Source: Ariolimax columbianus
Taxonomy: Eukaryota; Mollusca; Gastropoda; Stylommatophora; Arionidae
Direction: 5' to 3'
Assembly (NCBI GenBank): GCA_036924085.1
Contig: JAVGWX010000009.1
Coordinates: 60,905,512-60,969,511 of the forward strand
Length of the DNA: 64,000 nucleotides
This document shows positions 10,770 to 64,000 of the stretch, in pieces (position 1 is the first letter of the stretch; each line of letters begins with the position of its first letter). The notes below the pieces were generated by a model. It had not been told where the DNA came from. It saw only the letters and a program-made list of their open reading frames with translations, and ran no database searches. The translations under genes were made by a program, and so were the position numbers.

Positions 10770-12730
10770 AGATGCTTGTGAATGTTCACAACAGTTCCTT
10801 CTATGCAACAAGAAATTATATCACAATTCGCTGCTTATAACGCAAGTTGCTAACATGCTCCATTTCATCGGTTCAGTGTAGTCGTATTATTCGGCCGATT
10901 AAGGTGAAATTTGGAACACATAATCAGCACATGTCATATTTGAAGTGTGCAAAATTTCATGCTTTTATTTTCATTATTTGCGAACCAAAAACGATCAGGT
11001 GCATTACTTTCTGAAGGCCATTTGTATAGAAGTTCTTATCACCATTACATCTTGGAAAAAGTATTTAGAGGAGCAGACATGGCATCAGACTACCCTCATC
11101 TAATTTTCTAAATAAAGATGAAGCTTACAAGATACACAACATATGAGCCTGTTCAGCCACATGCGCACCCACACCCAACAGGGAAATCTGTGACAAGGAT
11201 GATGTCGGCGGTCCTCATCGACAACGATGGACAGCTATTATAATTACACAGACAGGTATGATTCAATTTATACAAGGGCACAGATACAAATTAACCTACA
11301 TTACAACCAAAAAGCCTTTATCTGGGATAAAGGTGAACACAAATAAAAATCTCCAACTCATCTAAATGATAAATATGGCTCTAGATAAAGGAGCAATGTA
11401 CTTATCTGGACACTGGTAAGATTATAAGTGGTAAACAAAGATGCAGTACATCCTAGCTTGTCTTAGAACATCATTGCAAGCATTTTGAATTTGTGAATAT
11501 ACCAACATATGCCAAGTGTAAGTTACATAATCTATTATATATTATGAAGAGTAAATCATTGCATTCCGGGGAGACTTATAGGTGCTCAGGCTCCTTCAGT
11601 AAGTGGTGAAGGACATGGATATTGATGGTTCCAGTAGTTTTCTAGTTGTACGCAGTCCTGATCTTTACTCTCAGAAGCTCCTCTCTGCTAGAGTCGTGTC
11701 TGATTTTAAAATTCTGTAATATATGAATTACAGTTGTCAAGTAATCCGTCTATGCAACCAAGGCCCGTCACGCTGACCATCCATGGACAAGGTCTCTCCC
11801 TGTCCCTGATTTATAGGGACAGGTGTAGAAGCTGTAAAGCTGAGATGTCCTCAGAGAGGTGGGTCACATGGCTGAAGAAAGAGAGTCACTGCCTATCCAG
11901 CATTGAGGAAATGCTCTTGAGTTGTGTCTGTCCAGAGATCTCTATGTTAGTAATTAGGCTTATTCAGCAGACTTCGTGCCGTTATCTCGTTGATTCTTCC
12001 AATATAAATCCACCCCATCCCTTCCTTCCTCAAAGCTATTTCACTGGATCCGATATGGATTCTTGTGAGGCTTAGATGTTGGTTGTGTCATTGCCATGAA
12101 CATGTCTGACCAGGACAGTAGATCTGAGACTACTATACTTGTATATGCTATCCAATAACACTTTCAAAGCAAAGATTTAGAGTTCCACATGATTACTGTT
12201 TTTATTACAGAAATCTATGATAGCCACCTAGAAGCTGAAGTCACTGCCTCAAATCCCCTTTCTCGTTCTGGAGGTTGCTGTTATGTATGTCCTGCTCTGC
12301 TTGGCAGAGACCTTGCCTCTTACTCTTACAGAGTACCTACAACCTGAAACTAAGCAGAAACCACACACGTATACACTCTCACCTTATATTGTCTGCCTGA
12401 GAATCTTGGAGATTGAGGTTGCTGACATCTTGTAAGGTGCACACTAATGATGTGCCAGGACTACCAAAGTGATCAACACCAGCGCCACCGATTTCTCCGC
12501 CCCACGGAGAACGAAGTCCGTGCATACCATGTGAGGGACTAAACAAAATTAAGCAAAGTAACTATGTAGAACCAGCAGCAGTACACAATTATCACTGGCA
12601 AAAATAAAGGTAGATGTGGAAGCTGAAATTCTGGATGATTTCATTCTCCGGCTTTATTTACTGCTGTAGGCATTAGGGATTTATCAGACAATGTGTTTTA
12701 ATTTTATTAATCTACCGACTAGCAACTCTG
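10770..12730. other. Intergenic DNA without recognised genes
   Basis: No family was recognised in the longest frame (11734-12075, plus). 11195-11240 (GATGTCGGCGGTCCTCATCGACAACGATGG) resembles 41005-41036, so a dispersed repeat is present. 11270-11345 (AACCAAAAAGCCTTTATCTGGGATAAAGG) recalls a Penelope-like terminal repeat, weakly. Confidence 0.4.
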
Positions 12731-12736
12731 CTGATC

Positions 12737-12990
12737 TCAAGGATTGCTGTACCTTGTCACAGTTGTATGATTGATGAGCACAATGTCATCTGCAACTGAT
12801 AAATGGGTCAGTCTCTCACCATCTATATCTATGCCTCTATCAACCCAATGTGGCTGTTGGAAGATGTCTTTGAAAGCTGCTGAAAATAACTTTGGAGAAG
12901 TGATGGCACCCAGTCGAACTCCTCTTGCTATTGAAATATAAAATACTGGGTAGTGGTATTGTGCAATTGCCATTTTGCAGTCTTCATAGA
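12737..12990 (-). pseudogene. RTE-like reverse transcriptase fragment
   Basis: Minus frame contains IARGVRLGAITSPKLFSAAF and DIDGERLTHLSVADDIVLIN. This is the RT palm region: the GVRQGxxxSPxLF block and then the catalytic box, here reading VADD where family members usually have FADD. It faces away from the C-terminal piece at 13006, so the element is rearranged. Confidence 0.75.
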
Positions 12991-13005
12991 TTTCCTCAAT
13001 AATTT

Positions 13006-13370
13006 ATGTGTAGTTTTTGGAAATACCCTGATTTCTTAAATTGCATAAAGCTGAAACTCCGACACCTGAGAGACACCACAGCAAGAGCACACACCTTTAA
13101 TTCCGTGGTCATTCCAGTCATAATTTACAGCTGTGAAGGGTGGCAATTGCGCATAGCAGATGCTGAAAAGTTCAGAGTTACTCAAAGAGTTATGGAACGA
13201 CATGTACTAAATATATCGATACCGGTAAGTAATCAGATCCGAAATGAGTGAATTCAACATGAAACTATTTTTGGACATCACAGAAACATCATTATGGCAC
13301 AAATAATGCTGAGCTAGTCATGTGCTACGCATGTCTGGTAACAAATAAGTAGAGTGAACTAAATTTTGGG
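13006..13370 (+). pseudogene. RTE-like LINE, C-terminal fragment
   Basis: The plus frame has TTARAHTFNSVVIPVIIYSC, then EKFRVTQRVMERHVLNIS and QIRNE. This is the post-RT region of RTE-type LINEs, and the piece at 45148-45351 is a relative. The frame is closed by a stop near 13250 although similarity seems to continue. It is joined head to head with the RT fragment at 12737. Confidence 0.7.
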
Positions 13371-13515
13371 TGGCCAATTCATTTCTTAGTAGCCTTCCCT
13401 AACAGTAGACCCAGTGTCTATTTACAACAGAAACAACGGGAGCATGCCGATAATAGAAATTAAACCTGATACCTTTGCAATAAGGAGCAAGTGCTCTGCT
13501 ATTTTCATGGGGGGA
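13330..13515 (-). repeat. SINE family C, degraded
   Basis: On the minus strand, AGCAGAGCACTTGCTCCTTA and then GATACC..GGTTTAATTTCTATTATCGGCATGCTCC match the tRNA-like head of copies at 32040-32125 (minus) and 50568 (plus). Divergence is high. Confidence 0.5.
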
Positions 13516-13727
13516 TTTGAAGGAATGAGAGTAAGATGTTGTTCATAGTAAGCAATTCAAAAGAAGAGGGAAATCAGAAGAAATTGGTTCAGTAAGAAGA
13601 TGTTTATAGTTACAAACCAAAAACATTGGGAAATTTTGAAGGAATAAGTCCATTAAGATGCTGCTCATAGGAAACAACCCAAAACAACAAGAACATAAAA
13701 AAAAATTAATGTCTCTTTAATTTAGCT

Positions 13728-14050
13728 GGGGCGGGTGCTATGCCTGAGAGGTAAGACTCTTGCCTCAAAAAACTAAATGGCATGTGTTTGAATTCCTCAA
13801 GTTTCAAGTGTCCCCTGGCCTCAAAGTAGGAGAGATCGGACACCTAGTCCTATTAGAGAACCCACAGAGAAAGAGGCAAGTGGGAAGGCCAAGCAACACC
13901 TGACAGCGAATAGTCAAGGAGGAAGTCAATTCATTTGGGGTCTCATAGGCGGAATTCAAAAAGAAAGCACAGAATAAGAACAGATGAAGAGCATCTGTTG
14001 TGGTCATATGTTCCAAAGGGAGCCTGATGGACAAATATTGATGATGATGA
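13728..14050 (+). repeat. tRNA-like head followed by a LINE 3' end with (GAT)n tail
   Basis: 13730-13800 has an A-box-like CCTGAGAGGTAAGACTCTTG and a weak B box. 13840-14040 translates with breaks to a LINE-like end (GRPSNT, then RASVVVICSKGSLMDKY) and stops in GATGATGATGAC. Whether these are one chimeric SINE or two insertions is not resolved. Confidence 0.45.
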
Positions 14051-14060
14051 CAATAACACT

Positions 14061-14490
14061 ATGTTTTTATATAATGATGCTGCTAGCCTTTTAGATGCTG
14101 CCAGACCATGGATTTGCCAGGAATTCAAACTAGTCGAAGACTTACACTTGTGTTCACAGAAACGTGTTGTTTTCCATTTGAACTGGTTAATTTGTTCATT
14201 TGCAGGTTTTCTTCCGTCCGATTATCCTGGAATGGACATCGGCTATATGAATAGCACTACGATTAAACATGTGTCGTATTTCACGGTCTAGTTCACTCGG
14301 CTGAACTTCCTGAGATTGGCGCCCTTCTCCCTAGCTGAAGGCAGTGTCAGCTTTGTTGTATGAAATGGGCTCCGTCAAGTGTGTAGTGGCCCAAGACACA
14401 CCGTTATTGTATAGCGGCAGCTGGTACTACAAACTGCAATAACGGTGCCTCAACTTCTAGGTTAAGGGACTGATGATGATGATGCTAGCT
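14061..14490 (+). repeat. Dispersed repeat with (GAT)n tail
   Basis: Contains GATGCTGCCAGACCATGGATTTGCCAGGAATTC, matched on the minus strand at 47311-47392, and ends in GATGATGATGATG. It follows the previous repeat directly and lies just beyond the 3' end of the host gene. An open frame of 76 codons crosses it, but no family was recognised. Confidence 0.55.
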
Positions 14491-14516
14491 TCAAGTACAA
14501 CCCTCTTTAATCACCT

Positions 14517-59219
<44,703 letters not shown>

Positions 59220-59242
59220 CTGTAGAATAAGATTATGGTATT

Positions 59243-59470
59243 ACATATGAGCATCTGATAGTGTATTAGTAGAGAACTCATAAAGGTGCAGGGTTCAACT
59301 CCCACAACCATCTCGTTCCAGTCAATCTAGTTGTTAATGGGTGCCTGGCATATGACTAGAGAAGTAAAAGACAGCAAGGAAAGGAGCTAGCGTCACTACC
59401 TCATACAAGCTGTAGCTTAGTCTACTAAAGTCTCTAACAACTTCATCCCCTGACAGTAGTGTAAATACTA
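59243..59470 (+). repeat. SINE family C, plus copy
   Basis: AGTGTATTAGTAGAGAACTC (A-box area), GGTGCAGGGTTCAACTCCC (B box), CAGTCAATCTAGTTGTTAATGGGTGCC, CTAAAGTCTCTAACAACTTC and CTGACAGTAGTGTAAATAC. It starts within 25 bp of the exon 1 acceptor. Confidence 0.72.
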
Positions 59471-59754
59471 TGGGATAAATATTTACAATTATTACATATG
59501 CCCATTCCCTGTGTTGATCCTAGGGCTCTTACTGAGGAAATAAATAAATTATTCCAATGCATGTCATAAGACAACTAATGAAGGTTGTGTGTGGGCCTCA
59601 TGTAAAATAAAGTGCTACAGAAAATAAATCACTACAGTAATCAAATATAAATACTTTGACATAGACATTCTCCTATAACAACAACTACAGTTGAGCTCAT
59701 ATACTTCTATTGCCACAAAAAACAAGGGATGGTAATTATTTCCAAAGTGCTGGA

Positions 59755-60085
59755 TCAAGATGCTGAGCGGTGCATGAGCTGTAGTGGTCAGTGACCCAAA
59801 GTGAACAAGAGCTGCCAAGACCATTCTCCACCTCCATGTGGTGACCTGGATAATGGGCTGCAACAGGGCAGACTGACTAAGGAGAAGGGATTGAAGAGGG
59901 AAGGCTAATCCGGTACCCAAAAATGTAATGTCAAAGTTGGGTGTTTCAGACCAAAAGGCGCAAATATTGCAGTCAAACTGTAAACTTCGACACAACAGAT
60001 TCCGTTCTCCGAACTACATCCTGCTACTTGCAAAACACTTTTCAGGATTTGGTAACAGGAGTTTGGGAACAAAAGATTAAGAAGA
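59755..60085 (+). repeat. SINE family A, plus copy
   Basis: ATCAAGATGCTGAGCGGTGCATGAGC, CTCCACCTCCATGTGGTGACC, GGCTGCAACAGGGCAGACTG, AAAGTTGGGTGTTTCAGACC and CAAGATTAAGAAGATGAAGA-like tail. It has a single 48-bp unit and a shortened middle. Confidence 0.85.
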
Positions 60086-60235
60086 TGAAGATATCTCAAG
60101 TGCAAAATTTTACATTTCAGGATTCTAGTTACTAGATCATATATTTTAATTAGATCTATTCTGTTTTTTTGGGTAATATTTTTTCTTTGATTCTTTTCAT
60201 TTTCAATACTATATGTTTGATTTTGATTTTTTTTC

Positions 60236-60435
60236 TTTCACTTTGTTTCTAAAAGAGGAGTGAGTTCTACTGTGTTTTTGCATGCATCTTATAGTCCAGT
60301 GCATCTGACTTCAGCTTTCATTTTTTCAATGGATTTGCTTCCCATAAATGCATGACCTCACTCAATCTGAACATATGCACATTTGGGTTGTCAACCGTGT
60401 TGCTAACTACTTTGCTGCAGAGCCACAATACCACT
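60236..60435 (-). repeat. SINE family B, degraded minus copy
   Basis: GCATGCATCTTATAGTCCAGTGCATCTGACTTCAGC, ATGGATTTGCTTCCCATAAATGC and TTGTCAACCGTGTTGCTAACTAC keep the family B order with heavy decay. Confidence 0.6.
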
Positions 60436-60676
60436 ACCCCCATCACCTTTTATAATTTATTTTTCTTAATATTGATCACAAAACCTCTTACTGAAGAGGA
60501 AAGGATAGGACAACTACTCCATACTATGCATGTCCTTAAAGACATCTATGGAGGGTTGTGAGTGGGGTTGGCATTTCAATTAACTGAATTATAAAAACTT
60601 TTTATTGGTTCAGACTTGTTAAAAATAGCTTTAGGTCAAATTGATTGTCAGAACACATTTGTTGCTGCATTTAAGT

Positions 60677-63600
60677 ACTTCTTCTTCTTCTTCTTCTTCT
60701 GCGTACGCAGTCAGACAGTAACCATTATTTTTTCGAAAAAAGCGGCGGTCATCCTGAGGCTCTCGCCACTGCCATAGAGCTTGTCTTGCAGTTCCACTGG
60801 TGATAGCCACATCTGCTCTCTCTGATCCTCGTATGTCGGGCAGTTCTGCAGCAGATGTTCAGCGGTCATTTTACCAGTACCGCACGGGCATTCGTCGGTA
60901 CACCCTATCTTCAATTTGTTGAATAGGTGGTACCTCAGTCTGTTGTGGCCAGTGCGAAGTCTGAAGACAACGACCTGCTCTCTTCGGTTCAACTGGTAAT
61001 AGGCATCGTTTTTGGTGTAACCAGTATGTTCGGTTTCCCATTTGGTCATGTATCTGGCTTTGATAAGCCGTTTTGACTCTTCGTACGTCATACTGGTATC
61101 TGTTTGTGGTAGTCTTGCACCTTCTTTTGCCAGTCTGTCTGCCTCCTCGTTGCCTTGGATGTTGCAGTGTGACGGAACCCACTGTACCACTACCCTTTTT
61201 GGTGCGGACTGCTGGCACAGTTTGCAGAGTGCTGCTCTTAGGTCATTAAGCTCAGTGTTTTTCTGGCTTTTTAGCGCTGTGACTACGGCGAGAGCATCTG
61301 TCAGCAGGACTATATGGCTCTCATTTTCACTGTGTGTCACCATTTCTTCCACTGCCGCCCTCAGTGCCTCTGCCTCCGCTCTGAAATTGCTTGTGTAGCG
61401 AATGACAGTGTTATTTTTCTGCCATTTGGTAGGTTCAGGAATGCTCCTGCCCCTCCGTTCTGTGTAGTGTTTGTTACAGAACCGTCGGTGTATGCATGGG
61501 TCCAGTCCATGCTTGGGTAGCTTTTCGTTATGAAGCTTAGGGTAGTATCTCTCCTTTCTTTTTCAGTCTGGCAGTTTTTGTTTGCAATACCTGGTATATT
61601 TTCTACCACCTCTGGAAATATATCCTGCCTCCAGGTAGGTTTTCGTACAGTAGTGATGGGTTTTGGTGTTGTTAGTGCGTTTATGGGATCTTCGTGCATC
61701 TTTGCTTTGGCTATTTCTGCAAAGTTTCTCCGCTTTAGTTTCCCATTTCCCAAATTGTTTAGTCTCTGGTGCATTGGATGGTCGGTCAGTCTTCGGAGTT
61801 TCTCTGACTGCAGCTGGGCTCTGCAGTCTCTTCTATCGGTCATGGATTGCAGTTTTGTAATCTTTTCAAGTTCTACAATTGGCGTTGACTTCATGCCACC
61901 TGTTATAATTCTCATGGCTTGGTTTTGAAGTTTGTTAACTTTATCGAAGTTCGCCTTCGCTGCTGTTGTCCATGCCGCAATGCCATACTCGAGAACTGGT
62001 CTCACTCTTCCAGTATACAGTTTCTTTAGTATGCCTTCGTCTGCTCCCCAGCTTGTGCCAGCAAGTTTCCTCATGATTGCCATTCTTTCTCTGGCTTTCA
62101 TTCGGTTTCTCTCAATCTGACTTTTCCATGTCATGCGCCGATCAAATGTGACTCCCAGATAGGTTGGGTTGTCGTTTGGCTGCAGGATTTTGCCATTTAG
62201 ACTTAATTTGGTACTTTGGGGTTTTAATGAAAGCGAGAATATAGTGCATGTGGTTTTCTCCTCGTTTATTTTGACCAGCCATGAGTTCGCCCACTCTTCC
62301 AGCGATGTTAGGGCCGTCTGCATCCGATTTCTTGCTATGGTGAGATTCTTTTCAGAGGTCCACATAGCCAGACCGTCTGCAAACATTGAGCTATGGACTC
62401 TTCTTGGTATATTCTCTGTAATATCGTTTATATATACCAGGAAGAGTGTGGGTGACAATACTCCCCCTTGGGGTACTCCCTGCTCGAGTGTCACCTTTTT
62501 GCTCATCTGCCCTTGTACTTGGACTCTGGCCGTTCTTTGTTTGAGGTAGTGGTTGATCCACTTGTACATATTCCCACAGACATCACTTCTTCTTAGCTTG
62601 ACTCTAAGTCCATCTTTCCAGACTTTGTCAAATGCCTTTTCCAGATCCACCCAAACAGCTACTGTGTGTTTCTGTGCCTGGTAGGCATCTTCTATCTCCT
62701 GGGCTATGAGGATGACCTGGTCCTCAGTGGATCTGTGCTGTCTAAAGCCGGCTTGCTGTGGAATTAGTATTCGTTTTTCTTCCAGATGCCACATCAGTCT
62801 GGTGTTTATCATCCGTTCCATCAGCTTGCCGACACAGCTCAGTAGGCTTATGGGCCTGTATCCATTTGGATCTGTTTTGTCCTTTCCTGTTTTTGGTACT
62901 GGTACCAGTATTGCATCTTTCCATACCTGTGGTACAATTCCCCTTTTCCAGCTTTGGTTCAGGACCGATAGCAGTTTCTTCTTCGCTGTTTGGCCCAGCC
63001 CCATCAGCATTTCGTTTGTTATCCCGTCTTTTCCGGGAGATTTCCTTTTCTTTAGTGTTCTCATAGCCTCTTCCATTTCGCGCATTGTTAGTTTAGTCAG
63101 GAGCCGTATTCATGTTTTCGTGTCCCTTTAGCTCTTCGCTAATGTCTGTATGCTTATCTGCAGGGACCTCGATGTGGTTTGCTCTGGCATAGTGATCGAC
63201 AAAGGCGTTTGCGGCTTTCTTACCTGTGATCAAGTTCTCGCCCTGCTTGATAGTAATTTGTTTATTTGACAGGGTTTCGTCGTTCATGGCTCTGACTAGC
63301 TTCCATAGCTTGTTCCCGTCTTTGTCCAGGTTTAGACTTTCCGTTTTATTTTTCCAGCTTTCTCTTGCTGTTTGCTTGAGAGTGTGTTTGTACTTTGCCG
63401 CGGCGGCTTTAAGGCCGATGTTTGCCTCCATGGATTTTTCTCGCTCTGCCATGTTCCTAGCATTTGTTACTGCATCTTCCACTTTCTGCAACTCATCATT
63501 CCAGTAGGGCTTATAGTTTTTCCTAGCTCCTCTTGGGATGGTTTCAGTGGCGGCTTGCATTATTGCCTTGCTTAGGCTCTCTACCATGGGCTTCATTTTG

Positions 63601-64000
63601 GTGTTTCGTGTGTTGATGGTTTCACACAGCCCATCTGTCAGGATTGCAAATCTGTCCCAGTCGGCTCGTTTGTAATTCCAACGTGGGAGCGGTTTTGTTT
63701 CCTGTGGGCCTACTTCCATGTCAATGGTTAGCCTGATCGGCCTGTGGTCGCTACCTGCCAGTTGGTTTAGCACCTGGCGGTCTATTTTATGGTGTATGTC
63801 CTGTGTGGAGAAGGCCAAATCTGGAGTCGAGGTGGTATGCCATGTTCTTGAATAGAAGCTAGGGCTATCCTCCGGCCTATTGATTAGGGAGAGATTTGCA
63901 TCTATCTCCCAATCTTCCACTTCGTCACCTCTGCTGTCTGTGTCAGAGTATCCCCATCTCTCCGAGTGGCTGTTAAAATCTCCAACTACTATGCACTTGG
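60677..64000 (-). mobile_element. Jockey-like LINE, longest copy, cut by the window edge
   Basis: Read on the minus strand: an endonuclease part entering at the edge (VVGDFNSHSERWGYSD, then TPDLAFST and GSDHRPIRLTI), a linker, the RT from MREMEEAMRTLKKRKSPGKD through YRPISLLSCVGKLMERMI, AVWVDLEKAFDKVW and GVPQGGVLSPTLF, RNase H (YTDGSV, LLTDALAVV, WVPSHCNIQGNEEADRL), the knuckle and the (GAA)n tail. It is inactive for three visible reasons: a one-base frameshift between endonuclease and RT near 63090, MFADGLAM where other copies have MFADDLAM (62372-62374), and a 10-bp deletion near 61395 inside RNase H. ORF1 and the 5' end lie outside the window. Confidence 0.95.

Overview
This window is animal (metazoan) nuclear DNA. 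It has no operons or ribosome-binding sites. Coding information sits in short exons with GT..AG borders, and the rest is AT-rich, full of microsatellites, minisatellites, tRNA-derived SINEs, and decayed LINE and mariner copies. The repeat mix (Jockey-like LINEs ending in a (GAA)n tail, RTE-like LINEs, CR1-like LINEs, SINEs with a shared core) fits a lophotrochozoan invertebrate. I think a mollusc most likely, but that is inference and not proved by the sequence.

One host gene can be assembled. On the minus strand, 13 exons run from 59219 down to about 14549. All 12 junctions keep the reading frame, and together they give about 668 residues (the N-terminus lies upstream of what I can trace). 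The protein carries a FAM194-type domain in its middle (exons 2-5) followed by a conserved C-terminal region (exons 8-13) with the order CPVALRK, DLEYE, PCPQCRSDMFRLLRYD, HNVVSGMFL, HIFNGY. This is the layout I associate with the C3orf20/ERICH6 (glutamate-rich protein 6) group, whose molecular function is not established. A stop codon and an AATAAA signal 27 bp further on suggest that the gene ends near 14.5 kb.

Layout: 0-14.5 kb is intergenic, with a tandem array at the left edge, SINEs, LINE relics, a mariner fragment and one possible plus-strand exon at 6043-6099. From 14.5 to 59.2 kb is the gene, with introns swollen by mobile elements, often nested three deep. From 59.2 to 64 kb are SINEs and the longest Jockey-like copy, which runs off the right edge.

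The mobile elements tell a connected story. A Jockey-like LINE (endonuclease, reverse transcriptase, RNase H, C-terminal Cys/His knuckle) is present in at least seven copies, several flanked by clear 9-17 bp target-site duplications. Two SINE families end in the same ACGCAGAAGAAG-type tail as this LINE, so the LINE is the likely machinery that moves them. No copy in the window is intact: they are 5'-truncated, frameshifted, carry a stop, or have lost a catalytic aspartate.
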